From positions 4,508,001 to 4,572,000 of the forward strand of contig NZ_SNWR01000001.1 in NCBI RefSeq assembly GCF_004362215.1: a DNA stretch of 64,000 nt. The letters are read 5' to 3'. Positions 51,624-60,769 of this stretch are shown here, one piece after another. Both the position numbers and the translations under genes were made by a program. This DNA comes from Paractinoplanes brasiliensis. GTDB taxonomy: Bacteria; Actinomycetota; Actinomycetes; Mycobacteriales; Micromonosporaceae. Position 1 is the stretch's first letter; each line of letters opens with the position of its first letter. The notes under the pieces are model-generated. The model was not told the DNA's origin and ran no database searches. It worked only from the letters and a program-made list of their open reading frames with translations.

Positions 51624-52529
51624 ATGCGCTTCGGACTGTTCGGCACCGGGCCCTGGGCCCATCTCGCGCACGCCCCGGCCCTCGCCGCCCACCCCGGCGT
51701 CGAGTTCGCGGGGGTCTGGGGCCGCAATCCCGACAAGGCCGCCGAACTCGCTGGGCAGCACGGGGCCCGGGCGTACACCGACGAGGCCGAGCTGCTCGCC
51801 GACGTCGACGCCGTCGCCATCGCTCTGCCGCCCAGCGTTCAGGGCCCGCTGGCCGTGCGGGCCGCCCGAGCGGGTCGCCACCTGCTGCTCGACAAGCCGA
51901 TCGCGATGACCAACGCCGAGGCGGCCGAGATCGTCGCCGCTGTCGCCGAGCGGGATCTCGCCTCGGTGGTCTTCTTCACCCGCCGGCTCATGCCGCAGCT
52001 GGCCGAGTTCCTGGCCGACGCGGCCGCGACCGGCGGCTGGACGGAGGCCCGCGTCGACCACCTCGGTTCGATCTTCACCGACGACAACCCGTTCGGCGCG
52101 TCCCCGTGGCGCAAGGAAAGCGGCGGCCTCTGGGACGTCGGCCCTCACGCCTTGGCCCTGCTGCTGCCCGTGCTGGGCCCGGTGACCGAAGTGACCGGCC
52201 TGGCCGGCCCGCGCGACATGACCCACTTGTTGCTGCGCCACGCGAGCGGCACGATCAGCAACCTCACGCTCTCGGTGGACGCGCCGCCCGCCGCCGAGCG
52301 CGAGAACGCGCTGTTCGCGGGCGAGGCCGGCGTACGTACCCCGCCCGACATGCCGTGGTCCCCGGTCGAGGCCCTGGGCCGCGCCATCGATGAGCTGATC
52401 GCCAAGGCCGGCGGTGGCCCGGCGTCCGAGTTGGACGTCCGGTTCGGCGCCGAGGTGACCGCGATCCTGGTCGCCGCGCAGGAATCGATCGCCTCGGGCC
52501 GAACGGTCCCGGTCGGCAGCGCGCGCTGA
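51624..52529 (+). CDS. Gfo/Idh/MocA-family oxidoreductase
   Basis: A 301-residue NAD(P)-dependent sugar or cyclitol oxidoreductase-like protein. The Rossmann start RFGLFGTGPWAHLAHAPAL is followed by HLLLDKPIAMTNAEA, with the family's catalytic Lys. The C-terminal half has GGLWDVGPHALALLL, where His is usual. The substrate is unknown. It is not clearly linked to the sigma-factor genes 82 bases downstream. Confidence 0.88.
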   Translation: MRFGLFGTGPWAHLAHAPALAAHPGVEFAGVWGRNPDKAAELAGQHGARAYTDEAELLADVDAVAIALPPSVQGPLAVRAARAGRHLLLDKPIAMTNAEAAEIVAAVAERDLASVVFFTRRLMPQLAEFLADAAATGGWTEARVDHLGSIFTDDNPFGASPWRKESGGLWDVGPHALALLLPVLGPVTEVTGLAGPRDMTHLLLRHASGTISNLTLSVDAPPAAERENALFAGEAGVRTPPDMPWSPVEALGRAIDELIAKAGGGPASELDVRFGAEVTAILVAAQESIASGRTVPVGSAR

Positions 52530-52611
52530 CTTTTTGCTTCCGTTGACCAGTCCAGGCGTACGGGTGGGTCGAATCAGAATCTGAATGGCTGCAACGGCGA
52601 AAGGCGGACCC

Positions 52612-53232
52612 ATGGCGGAGCGCGGAACAAGCCGTCGCCCCGAACACCTGGCGGCGGTTCCGGACAGTGGCGCGCCGCCGCCCGCGGACGCCGGTGAGCT
52701 GCTCCGCGCGGTGGCCCGGGGCGACGAGAAGGCTTTCGGGCGACTCTACGACCTCGTCGCGCCGCGGGTTTACGGGCTGATCCGGCGGGTGCTGCGCGAT
52801 CCGGCCCAGGCCGAAGAGGTGGCCCAGGAGGTGCTCGTCGAGGTGTGGCGCTCGGCGGCCCGGTTCGACCCGGCGCGAGGATCGGCCACCTCCTGGATTT
52901 TCACGATCGCGCATCGCCGGGCGGTCGATCGGGTGCGCTCCGAGCAGGCAGCGAGCGATCGGACCATCCGGGCCGGGGTGGCGTCGGTCGACACCCCGTA
53001 CGACGCGGTGGCCGATGAGGTCTCCGGCCGGCTCGAACGTCAGCAGGTCCGGCGGTGTCTCGACGATCTCACTGAACTGCAGCGGCAGGCGGTGACGTTG
53101 GCCTACTACCAGGGTCATTCGTATCCGCGGGTGGCCGAGCTGCTCGGCGCGCCACTGCCGACGGTGAAGACGAGAATGCGCGACGGGCTCATCCGGTTGC
53201 GCGACTGCATGGGAACGGGGGCCTCCGCATGA
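52612..53232 (+). CDS. ECF RNA polymerase sigma factor (SigK-like)
   Basis: A 206-residue group-4 sigma factor. Region 2 contains EKAFGRLYDLVAPRVYGLIRRVL and AQEVLVEVWRSAARFDP; region 4 contains LTELQRQAVTLAYYQGHSYPRVAELLGAPLPTVKTRMRDGL. It fits the SigK-type group paired with RskA proteins. ATG 52612 is preferred (AAAGG upstream); ATG 52585 is in frame. The stop overlaps the start of the anti-sigma gene (ATGA), the normal arrangement. Confidence 0.93.
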   Translation: MAERGTSRRPEHLAAVPDSGAPPPADAGELLRAVARGDEKAFGRLYDLVAPRVYGLIRRVLRDPAQAEEVAQEVLVEVWRSAARFDPARGSATSWIFTIAHRRAVDRVRSEQAASDRTIRAGVASVDTPYDAVADEVSGRLERQQVRRCLDDLTELQRQAVTLAYYQGHSYPRVAELLGAPLPTVKTRMRDGLIRLRDCMGTGASA

Positions 53233-53975
53233 CCACGGAGATCCACACCCTGGTCGGCGCGTACGTGCTCGACGCGGTGGACGACATCGAGCGTGCGGCG
53301 TTCGAGCGCCACCTGCGGGAGTGCGACAGCTGCCGCGCCGAGGTCGACGAGTTCCGCGAGACCACCGCTCACCTGGCGCACGACACGTGGTCGGTGCCGC
53401 CCCCGTGGCTGCGCGAGAACGTGATGGCCGAGGTCGCGAGCACCCGGCAGCTGCCTCCGATGGTTCCGGAGGCTCCCGCGGCACCCTCGGCTCGCGGCTT
53501 GTCCCGCCGTCGGTGGCTCGTTTCCGCGGCGGCTGTGGTGGTCGCGGCGGCCGGGGCGGGCGCTGCTGTCTATGCGGTACAGGATCAGCGCGTACGGGAT
53601 CAGCGGCAGATCGCCGAGGCCGCACGGCTCAACGAGGCCCGGGTCCGGCAGATCCTCGCCGCGCCCGACGTCGTGCTGAGGGAACAGCCGGTGTCGACCG
53701 GTGGCCGCGTCACGGTGGCCAGCTCCCGTCTGCAGAACGCGGGCGTGGTGCTGCTGGCCGCCGAATCCGCGCCGGCCGGCCGGGTCTTCCAGCTGTGGAC
53801 GATCCGCCCCGGTGCTGATCCGGCCAACGCGGGCGTGCTGGCCGAGGGGCAGTCGGCGGACGTGGTGGTGCTCGAGGGCCTGCCCGGCGCGACCGACGTG
53901 GCCCTGACCCTCGAACCGCCCGGTGGCTCGGCCGCCCCGACAAGCGCGTTGCTGGCCGATGTCAAACTGGCCTGA
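53229..53975 (+). CDS. Zinc-containing anti-sigma factor (RskA-like)
   Basis: A 248-residue membrane anti-sigma factor. The N-terminal zinc domain has HLRECDSC (HX3CX2C). A membrane helix lies at about 95-118 (RRRWLVSAAAVVVAAAGAGAAVYAV), followed by an extracytoplasmic RskA domain (VFQLWTIRPGADPANAGVLAE). It would trap the SigK-like factor at the membrane and release it after regulated proteolysis. Translation is coupled to the sigma gene. Confidence 0.93.
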   Translation: MTTEIHTLVGAYVLDAVDDIERAAFERHLRECDSCRAEVDEFRETTAHLAHDTWSVPPPWLRENVMAEVASTRQLPPMVPEAPAAPSARGLSRRRWLVSAAAVVVAAAGAGAAVYAVQDQRVRDQRQIAEAARLNEARVRQILAAPDVVLREQPVSTGGRVTVASSRLQNAGVVLLAAESAPAGRVFQLWTIRPGADPANAGVLAEGQSADVVVLEGLPGATDVALTLEPPGGSAAPTSALLADVKLA

Positions 53976-53977
53976 GC

Positions 53978-54268
53978 TCAGGGGACGGTGCGCTCGATCG
54001 CGGCAGCGCCGTCGCGATCGAGTTCCCGGCGGGCCCGCTCGACGTTCTTCGGGGTGGGGTCGCGGCCCTCGGCGACGGCCAGGTCCTCGGGATCCCACGG
54101 CTGATCGGCCCCCGTACGCACCTTCGGCTCCTCACCGGGCTGCAGGAACTCGGGGTTGTCGCTGTCGGCGCCGCCACCGGTGATGAACGCGTCGACCGCG
54201 ACGTCGTCCTCGATCGCGTCGGCGACCTCAGGTGTTTCCTCCAAGGGCCGCCGTGTCTCGTCGGTCAT
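53978..54268 (-). CDS. Small acidic protein, unknown
   Basis: A 96-residue soluble, strongly acidic product starting MTDETRRPLEETPEVADAI. ATG 54268 is chosen for its GAGGGAGG ribosome-binding site; the longer frame adds 27 residues with no such site. The second half (RGADQPWDPEDL-like, ending in basic ERARRELDRDG) has no recognised domain. Convergent with the anti-sigma gene, two bases apart. Confidence 0.65.
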   Translation of the reverse strand: MTDETRRPLEETPEVADAIEDDVAVDAFITGGGADSDNPEFLQPGEEPKVRTGADQPWDPEDLAVAEGRDPTPKNVERARRELDRDGAAAIERTVP

Positions 54269-54511
54269 GGTGTCCTCCCTCGTTCGGCTCATCTGCGGTA
54301 GTACCCCATCAACAGGGGTACTCACCACCGGACGGAAAGGGACGATCATGTTGTCCGCAGGTCAAACTGAGCGCTAACTGGACAGGACTTGCGCGTTACG
54401 GATGGACGCTGAGTAGCGAGACGAATACATTTTCGCCTTGACGCCCGTTCGCGGGGCCCGGTGGGATGCGCCGGGCCTTCGGCACGAGCGGGCGCGGTGA
54501 GGGGGAAACGC

Positions 54512-54541
54512 ATGACCGAGAGTCGGGGAGGGCGGTCGTGA
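54512..54541 (+). CDS. Possible 9-codon leader peptide
   Basis: ATG at 54512 follows GAGGGGG with six-base spacing and reads MTESRGGRS before TGA. The stop overlaps the GTG start of the next gene (TCGTGA). This could be a translationally coupling mini-ORF or chance. A 7-bp hairpin (GGCCCGG/CCGGGCC, 54455-54477) precedes it. Confidence 0.3.
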   Translation: MTESRGGRS

Positions 54542-54903
54542 CCAGCCTGTCCGATGCCGAGCGGGACGCGTGCGACGCGATGCAGGCCCTGGTGGGTCTG
54601 GCCGCGCTGCTGCGCCGCCCCGCCGCGGACGTGCCGGGACTCGACCCGGCCGACCCCGCGGCCGACGACGCCCGTCGCCTGCTGCTGAGCCTGGCCGAGG
54701 ACGGTGGCCAGGCCGCGGCCCGGGTGCTGGCCTATCTGCGCACCCAGCGCGGAGCCGGCGACGGTGACCTGGTCGCGGTCCCGCCGCGTCTGGGCCAGTG
54801 GCGCGAGTGGGTGCCGCCGCGTGGGCACGTCTTCGGTCTGCCGGAGGTCCGGCCCACCGCGAACGAGGTCCCCCAGCCGCGCCGCAGCGACCCGGGCGAG
54901 TAA
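54538..54903 (+). CDS. Hypothetical soluble protein
   Basis: A 121-residue protein, mostly helical, from GTG 54538 (TSLSDAERDACDAMQALVGLAALLRRP), with GGGGAGG upstream. The Ala/Arg/Leu-rich helices end in a Pro-rich C terminus (VPQPRRSDPGE). Nothing recognisable. Convergent with the AraC regulator, 5 bases apart. Confidence 0.6.
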   Translation: MTSLSDAERDACDAMQALVGLAALLRRPAADVPGLDPADPAADDARRLLLSLAEDGGQAAARVLAYLRTQRGAGDGDLVAVPPRLGQWREWVPPRGHVFGLPEVRPTANEVPQPRRSDPGE

Positions 54904-54908
54904 AGACC

Positions 54909-55913
54909 TCAGCGTGGGGAGCGCAGGGTCTCGGACGGGGACTCCCCGAACCGGGCTCGGTAGGCCGACGCGAAGCGGCCCAGGTGCGCGAAGCCCCACC
55001 GGTGCGCCACGGCCGCGACAGTCACCCGTACGGGGTCGGCCCGGCGAAGTGCCTCCTGCGCGCGCCCCAGCCGCACCTGCTGCAGGTACGTCATCGGGGC
55101 CGTGCCCACATGACGCCGGAAGCCCTCCTGCAGAGACCGGACACTCATGTTGGCGATGCGGGCCAGGTCGGAAACCGTGAACGCGCGTTCCGGCTCGGAC
55201 TGGATCGCGTCGACCACGCGGCGGATCGCCCGCGGGGGCCCGGCGGTGACCGGGCCGGTCAACTCGGCGTGATAGCGGTGCGGCAGGCACAGCAGCAGGC
55301 CGCTGAGGATGGTGCTGCGCAACTGCTCGGCCATCGCCGGCTCGGAGAACAGACTCGACTCGTACTCGAGCTCGTCGCACAGCAGGCGGATCAGCCGGAT
55401 CCAGCTGTACCCCGGACCGGTGGAGAAATCCACCTCAGGGGGGAGGCCGAGAGATCCCTCGATCGGGCGTCCCAACAGTCCAGACAATTCTGCTTCCAGG
55501 GCCTTTCGCTCCACTTTGACAGCCAGCTCGACGGAGTCGGCCTCGCGAGAGGTGTAGACGGGGCTGCCGGGACCGAAGATCACTCCGGTGGAGGGGCCGG
55601 CGACGACCTCGTGGCCGGCGTGCCGGGCGTGCAGGTGTCCGGCGGTCGGAATGCTCACGTGATAGGCGTCCAGCTCGGCCACCAGCAGCGTGACCGGGTT
55701 CGCGAAGCTTAATTGTCCGACAGTTAGGGGTCCGAGTTGGATCACTCCGACCTCTAGCTGAAAGTCGCCGGAACCCTCCGGCATCCCTACCGCCACCGGG
55801 TAGAAGAACCGATTCAGCACGGACCGCGCCTCGTCAATGTTTGCCCCGGTGAAGTGGACTATGTCCGGAACGTCAGGGAGCACGGGGGCAAACCTCGGAT
55901 AGACGTCAGCCAT
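54909..55913 (-). CDS. AraC-family transcription regulator
   Basis: A 334-residue regulator. The N-terminal 200 residues form a cupin-like ligand/dimer domain of the AraC_binding_2 type (VELAVKVERKALEAELSGLLGRPI). The C-terminal two helix-turn-helix motifs include FTVSDLARIANMSVRSLQEGFRRHVGTAPMTYLQQVRL and the WGFAHLGRFASAYRARFGESPSETL signature. The target is not evident; its divergent neighbour is an STAS-domain gene with a 292-base intergenic region where no other gene is visible. Confidence 0.92.
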   Translation of the reverse strand: MADVYPRFAPVLPDVPDIVHFTGANIDEARSVLNRFFYPVAVGMPEGSGDFQLEVGVIQLGPLTVGQLSFANPVTLLVAELDAYHVSIPTAGHLHARHAGHEVVAGPSTGVIFGPGSPVYTSREADSVELAVKVERKALEAELSGLLGRPIEGSLGLPPEVDFSTGPGYSWIRLIRLLCDELEYESSLFSEPAMAEQLRSTILSGLLLCLPHRYHAELTGPVTAGPPRAIRRVVDAIQSEPERAFTVSDLARIANMSVRSLQEGFRRHVGTAPMTYLQQVRLGRAQEALRRADPVRVTVAAVAHRWGFAHLGRFASAYRARFGESPSETLRSPR

Positions 55914-56205
55914 GCCGAGAGACGCTCCATCGCATACGGTGAGTATTCGACCTCCATGCGGGCACCGTCAACGTTCCCGCCGCGCGCTGACCGTTCCAGC
56001 ACATTCCGGCCATATGAACTACTCTGGCGTTCCGCGCCTACGTGGCGTAACTTGCAGACCAGCGGATTGTTGTAGGGACGCGGTTGGAGAGTGGCGCCAG
56101 GGCGAGGCGCCCGACGCCCACCAGGGGCCTTCAGGGGCCGGCGGTGTGTCCTCCTCCTCGCGGAAGTCGGCATCGGCACCGCTCGATGCCAGGAAGAGGG
56201 CAGCC

Positions 56206-56556
56206 GTGTATCTGCCGATCACCACGCGCCAGTTGGCCGATGGCACCGTCGAGATCGCACCGAGTGGAGAAATCGATCTTGACAATGCCCACGTGATGCG
56301 GGACGCCGTCAACGACGTGCTGACCAGCTCCACGCCGGGCAAGATCTGCCTCGATCTGCAGCGGGTGATGCTGATCGACAGCATCGGGATCGGCATCCTG
56401 GTCGCCTGCTTCCACACCGCCGCCGCCAGCGGCATCAAGCTGGTGGTCAGCCACCCCAGCCCGACGGTGTACCGGCAGCTGTGGGTGTCGGGCCTGGTCG
56501 GCCTGCTGGGCTGCGCCGAGCCGCCGTCCCCGCGTACGTCGGTCAACCTGCACTGA
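56206..56556 (+). CDS. STAS-domain anti-sigma factor antagonist
   Basis: A 116-residue single STAS domain. GTG 56206 follows AAGAGGG. It has the central PSGEIDLDNAHVM and the phosphorylation loop RVMLIDSIGIGIL with Ser, as in SpoIIAA/RsbV. It would bind an RsbW-type kinase (one is at 1425-1838) and release a sigma factor. The frame is open upstream, but the ribosome-binding site and homology support this start. Confidence 0.88.
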   Translation: MYLPITTRQLADGTVEIAPSGEIDLDNAHVMRDAVNDVLTSSTPGKICLDLQRVMLIDSIGIGILVACFHTAAASGIKLVVSHPSPTVYRQLWVSGLVGLLGCAEPPSPRTSVNLH

Positions 56557-56561
56557 CACGG

Positions 56562-56596
56562 CTGAGCGGCCACCCCTCATCGGGGCAGCCGCTCAG
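56562..56596. terminator. Bidirectional terminator between STAS and MFS genes
   Basis: Arms CTGAGCGGC / GCCGCTCAG with an inner CCCC/GGGG pair and a short loop. It lies six bases past the STAS stop and 49 bases past the convergent MFS gene stop. Confidence 0.65.
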
Positions 56597-56644
56597 TGGG
56601 CCGTGCTCAGCTTCTGCTCGATCTCAGCGCTGCGCTGCTCGTTG

Positions 56645-58291
56645 TCAGTGAGCCCGCAGCGCTGCTTCCTCGCGGGCCCGGCGCTCCTCGCCGCTCAGCT
56701 CGGACAGCGGCTTCTCCTTGACGAAGAGCACTGCGATGATCGCCAGGAACGCGATCGGCGCCCCGACCAGGAACAGCTCGGCGGTGGCAGTGCCGTAGAT
56801 GTCCGCGAAGATCGCCTTGATCTCCGGGGGCAAGGTGGTCAGATCGGGAACCGAGTCTCCGCTGCCACCCGCCGCGGTTGCCGCCGGGCCGAACTTCTGG
56901 GCCGTCAGCGACGTCACCTTGTTGGCCAGCACGGCGCCCAGCGCGCTCACGCCGATCGCGCCGCCCATGCTTCGGAAGAACGTCAGCGTGGACGTGGCGG
57001 CGCCCAGCTCGGCCGCGGGAACGTCGTTCTGCGCGGCCAGCACGAGGTTCTGCATCAGCATGCCGACGCCGATGCCCAGCACGGCCATGTGCAACGACAG
57101 CACCAGCACGCTGGTCTTCGCGTCGATCGTGCTCAGCAGCAACATGCCGGCCGTCATGATGGCGGCGCCCGCCACCAGGAAAATCTTCCACTTGCCGAAT
57201 TTCGTGATGAGCGCTCCGGCGACCACCGACGAGACCAGCAGACCGAAAATCATCGGCAGGCTCATCAGGCCCGCCACCGTCGGGGACTTACCCAGCGCAA
57301 CCTGGAAGTACTGCGACAGGAACACCGTGCCGCCGAACATCGCCACGCCGACCAGCACGCTGGCGATGATCGTCAGGGTGACCGTGCGGTTGCGGAACAG
57401 GGCGAGCGGGATGATCGGCTCCGCGGCGCGGGACTCGACCCACACCGCCAGCGCCAGCAGCACGACGCCGCCGATCACGAACGCGGCCGTCTCACCGGAC
57501 GCCCAGGCGAAGTGCTGACCGGCCAGAGTCGACCAGATGAGGAGCGTGCTGACACCCGCGGTGATCAGGAAAGCGCCGAGCCAGTCGATCTGCACACTCT
57601 TCCGGCGTACGGAGGGCAGGTGGAGGGTTTTCTGAAGGAGCGCGATCGCGGCGATCGAGAACGGGACGCCGATGAAGAAGCACCAGCGCCAGCCCAGCCA
57701 CGACGTGTCGACCATGACACCGCCGATCAGCGGCCCGGCGATGGTCGCGACGCCGAACACCGCGCCGAACATGCCGGCGTACCGCCCCATCTCGCGCGGC
57801 GGGATGATCGCGGCGAGGACGATCGTGGCCAGCGCTGTCATGCCACCGGCGCCGATGCCCTGCACGACGCGGCTGACGACGAGCACCTGCACGTCGGGGG
57901 TGAAGCCGGCGATCAGCGAACCCGCCACGAACAGCAGCAGCGACAGCTGGACCAGCAGCTTCTTGTTGTAGATGTCGGCCAGCTTGCCCCAGAGGGGAAC
58001 GGTGGCCGTCATCGCGAGGAGCTCGGCGGTGACGATCCAGGTGTAGACCGACTGGGAGCCGTTGAGGTCGGCGATGATGCGGGGCAGCGCGTTGGAGACG
58101 ACGGTCGAGGCGAGGATCGACACGAACATGCCGAGCATCAGGCCGGACAGGGCCTGAACGACCTCGCGACGGGACATCCGGCCGGGCGTGGCGTCGTCGA
58201 CGGCCCCGGCCGGCAACGGCGAGCCGCCCAAAGCGATGGCGTCCTCGGCGACAACGGACTCCGGCCCGTCGGCCGGGCTGGTCAGGGTCAT
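56645..58291 (-). CDS. MFS multidrug efflux transporter, DHA2 (EmrB/QacA) type
   Basis: A 548-residue transporter with about 14 membrane helices. Motif A is GKLADIYNKKLL; LNGSQSVYTWIVTAELLAM and RVVQGIGAGGM (motif C-like) are conserved. It would export hydrophobic drugs by proton exchange. ATG 58291 overlaps the TetR gene stop (ATGA), so repressor and pump share one transcript. The charged C-terminal tail (RRAREEAAL) is long. Confidence 0.92.
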   Translation of the reverse strand: MTLTSPADGPESVVAEDAIALGGSPLPAGAVDDATPGRMSRREVVQALSGLMLGMFVSILASTVVSNALPRIIADLNGSQSVYTWIVTAELLAMTATVPLWGKLADIYNKKLLVQLSLLLFVAGSLIAGFTPDVQVLVVSRVVQGIGAGGMTALATIVLAAIIPPREMGRYAGMFGAVFGVATIAGPLIGGVMVDTSWLGWRWCFFIGVPFSIAAIALLQKTLHLPSVRRKSVQIDWLGAFLITAGVSTLLIWSTLAGQHFAWASGETAAFVIGGVVLLALAVWVESRAAEPIIPLALFRNRTVTLTIIASVLVGVAMFGGTVFLSQYFQVALGKSPTVAGLMSLPMIFGLLVSSVVAGALITKFGKWKIFLVAGAAIMTAGMLLLSTIDAKTSVLVLSLHMAVLGIGVGMLMQNLVLAAQNDVPAAELGAATSTLTFFRSMGGAIGVSALGAVLANKVTSLTAQKFGPAATAAGGSGDSVPDLTTLPPEIKAIFADIYGTATAELFLVGAPIAFLAIIAVLFVKEKPLSELSGEERRAREEAALRAH

Positions 58292-58923
58292 CGGGTGGCT
58301 TCCTGGTGAGTAGGGGCCGGCTCGGTCAGGCCGGAGCCGAGAATGTCGAAGGCCTCGCGGACGAGGTCGAGGAGCTCGCGGCCGTCGTCGGCAGCCCAGC
58401 GCATCATCGAGGTGCGTACGGCGGCCCCCACGGCGGTGGCGACGAGGTGGGGAAACAGGTTGTCGGCGGAGACCTGAGTACGCGCGGCGACCGCGGCCAC
58501 CGTCTCCTCCTCGGCGCACTCCCCGCGAGCGACCAGGATCGGCAACAGCGAGGGGTTGCTCTTGATCACGCGCAACCGCAGCAGCCAGACGTCGCGCTCG
58601 GCCTGGATCTCGGCGATGTCCGGTCGCAGCGCCTCGAACAGGGCCCGCACCAGCGGCACGTCGGCCGGCACGGCGAGCAGCCGGTCGTGGATCGAGGGTC
58701 CGTCCGGCAGCGGCCCGCCGAGCAGGGCGTCGTCCTTGGTCGCGAAGTAGTTGAAGAACGTCCGCGGCGACACGTCGGCCGCCTCCGCGATCTCTTCGAC
58801 CGTCACATGCTCGCGCCCACGCTCGTCGACCAGCCGCAGGGCCGCCGCCACCAGGGCGGCACGGGTCTGCTGCTTCTTGCGGTCACGCCGTCCCGGGACG
58901 GCCTCCGTCGCTGCGTTGCCCAC
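58288..58923 (-). CDS. TetR-family repressor
   Basis: A 211-residue regulator from GTG 58923. The N-terminal helix-turn-helix has RGREHVTVEEIAEAADVSPRTFFNYFATKDDAL, close to the MftR/TetR subgroup with the FFNYF turn. The remainder binds an effector that I cannot identify. It probably represses itself and the overlapping MFS gene through the inverted repeat just upstream. Confidence 0.92.
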   Translation of the reverse strand: MGNAATEAVPGRRDRKKQQTRAALVAAALRLVDERGREHVTVEEIAEAADVSPRTFFNYFATKDDALLGGPLPDGPSIHDRLLAVPADVPLVRALFEALRPDIAEIQAERDVWLLRLRVIKSNPSLLPILVARGECAEEETVAAVAARTQVSADNLFPHLVATAVGAAVRTSMMRWAADDGRELLDLVREAFDILGSGLTEPAPTHQEATR

Positions 58924-58944
58924 CCGAGCAGGCTAAATCGAATC

Positions 58945-58959
58945 TTGCAGCAGCTGCAA
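58945..58959. promoter_or_regulatory. TetR operator candidate
   Basis: TTGCAGC-A-GCTGCAA is a perfect 7-bp inverted repeat with a one-base centre, ending 22 bases before the TetR start codon in a locally AT-richer promoter region. Confidence 0.65.
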
Positions 58960-59037
58960 ACTTTTATTGACTGCAGTGATGAGGGTTACGAGCATGCCGG
59001 TCGGATCGGCGCTCGTCCGCCGATACTCAGGCGCAAA

Positions 59038-59508
59038 TCAGTCGTTCAGCTGGGTCCGCTCGATCTCGGACAGCGCCGCGGTCAGGATTTCCTCGACCGG
59101 ACTCCCGCCGAGCAGGTCGGCCAGCAGCAGGGCAGCGTGCCGGGCCCGCGCGTCGGGTTTCGGGACGTCGGCCGCGTCCTCGTCGAGCACGCCGAGGGCG
59201 CCCGTCAGCAGATGGAGCACCACGTGCGGGTCGGTGGCGGGATGCCACGCGGCGGCCGACCGGACGCATCGCTCGAGCACCGCGCGTACGGCGTCGCCGT
59301 CGAGACCGTCGGGATGGGCCCGCTCGAGCAAGAGTCTTACGCTCGTGCCGAGGATCAAGCCGGTCTGCGCGGGATCGAGCGCGGCCAGCCCGGCGGTCGC
59401 CGCGGTGAGCGCCTCGGGGTCGTGAGCCCGCGCCGCGGTCACCGCCGCGGTCGTCGCGGCCGCGATCGGCCGGGCCGGGGCCGGCAGATGCCGCCAGTTC
59501 TGAATCAT
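59038..59508 (-). CDS. Hypothetical helical protein
   Basis: A 156-residue, Ala/Leu-rich soluble protein starting MIQNWRHLPAPARPIAA and ending SEIERTQLND. It has several short helices, including VRLLLERAHPDGLDGDAVRAVLERC. No domain recognised. Same direction as the TetR gene but 114 bases upstream of it, with the TetR operator in between, so probably a separate transcript. Confidence 0.65.
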   Translation of the reverse strand: MIQNWRHLPAPARPIAAATTAAVTAARAHDPEALTAATAGLAALDPAQTGLILGTSVRLLLERAHPDGLDGDAVRAVLERCVRSAAAWHPATDPHVVLHLLTGALGVLDEDAADVPKPDARARHAALLLADLLGGSPVEEILTAALSEIERTQLND

Positions 59509-59584
59509 GGCCAGACCTTAGCCACGACCCCTGACAAGAACGGCGGGACGGAAATTGTCGGTGGGTGCTGGCAGGCTGTGTCCC

Positions 59585-60769
59585 ATGTCGAGTCAGCTCA
59601 GGCAAGCCATGGCCGCGCGGGTCGAGCGGGGTGAGTTCCCCGGTCTGCTGGCCCTCGGCGCGCGCGGTGACGACGTGCTGGTCGAGACGGCCGGGGTCAC
59701 CGAGTTCGGCGGTGACGTGCCGCTGCGCCGCGACACCCCGTTCCGGATCACCTCGATGACCAAACCGGTGCTGGCCGCCGTCACCCTGATGCTGGCCGAG
59801 GACGACGTGCTCGATCTTGAGCAGCCGGTCGCCCGTTTCCTGCCCGAGCTGGCCGGCCAGCGGGTTCTGGCCCGGCCCGACGCCCCACTCGACCAGACCC
59901 TTGATCCCGTACGCCCGGTCACCGTCGAAGACCTGCTCACGTTCACGCTCGGCTTCGGCAACGTGCTCGGGCCCGACGGCGGCGTCGACCCGCCCTGTCC
60001 GATCGTGCGGGCCTGGCGTGACCTCGGTCTGCAACTGGCCGAGCCCGAGCCCCGCTGCACCCTCGAGCCCGACGAGTGGATCCGGCGGTTCGGCTCCTTG
60101 CCGCTGATCCACCAGCCGGGCGAGAAGTGGATGTACAACACGGGCACCCTGGTGCTGGGCGTCCTGCTGGCCCGCGCGGCCGGCCGGCCTTTGGGCGACC
60201 TGCTGCACGAGCGCCTCTTCGCCCCGCTCGGCATGACCAGCACAGGTTTTTGGCTTCCGGCCGAGCGGATCGCCCAGGTGCCGCCGCACTACCTGGGCGA
60301 CGATTCCGGCCGTCCGGTGCGGCAGACCGGTGACTCGGCCGAGTCGTGGAGCCGGCCGCCGGTCTTCCCGAGCGGGTCGGGCGGGCTGCTCTCCACCGCC
60401 GACGACTATTTGGCCTTCGCGCGCATGCTGCTGCACGGCGGTGTGCACGGCGGCACCCGGCTGCTGTCCGAGCGATCCGTGGCAGCGATGACCACCAACC
60501 ACCTCACGTCCGAGCTGATCGACAGCGGCGGGTTCTTCCTCGGCGGGGCCGGCTGGGGTTACGGCCTGGCTGTCACGGTGCGTGACGACGAGATCAGCGG
60601 CCCCGGGCGTTACGGGTGGTCCGGCGGCTACGGCACGAGCTGGTTCACCGACCCGCGCGAGGGGCTGATCTTCATCGTGCTCAGCCAGGTCACCGACCTG
60701 CTGTGGAACGGGGCACTGACCGAGCTCAGCAAGCTGGCGTATGGTTCGGTTCGGCCTGGGGAGGCTTGA
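59585..60769 (+). CDS. Serine hydrolase of the beta-lactamase/DD-peptidase family
   Basis: A 394-residue class-C-like hydrolase. Ser57-x-x-Lys60 in ITSMTK is the nucleophile motif; YNTG (in EKWMYNTGTL) and GWSGGYG provide the second and third motifs. Such proteins are esterases, peptidases or beta-lactamase-like. No signal peptide is present, so it is cytoplasmic unless exported otherwise. The stop overlaps the next gene start by one base. Confidence 0.88.
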   Translation: MSSQLRQAMAARVERGEFPGLLALGARGDDVLVETAGVTEFGGDVPLRRDTPFRITSMTKPVLAAVTLMLAEDDVLDLEQPVARFLPELAGQRVLARPDAPLDQTLDPVRPVTVEDLLTFTLGFGNVLGPDGGVDPPCPIVRAWRDLGLQLAEPEPRCTLEPDEWIRRFGSLPLIHQPGEKWMYNTGTLVLGVLLARAAGRPLGDLLHERLFAPLGMTSTGFWLPAERIAQVPPHYLGDDSGRPVRQTGDSAESWSRPPVFPSGSGGLLSTADDYLAFARMLLHGGVHGGTRLLSERSVAAMTTNHLTSELIDSGGFFLGGAGWGYGLAVTVRDDEISGPGRYGWSGGYGTSWFTDPREGLIFIVLSQVTDLLWNGALTELSKLAYGSVRPGEA

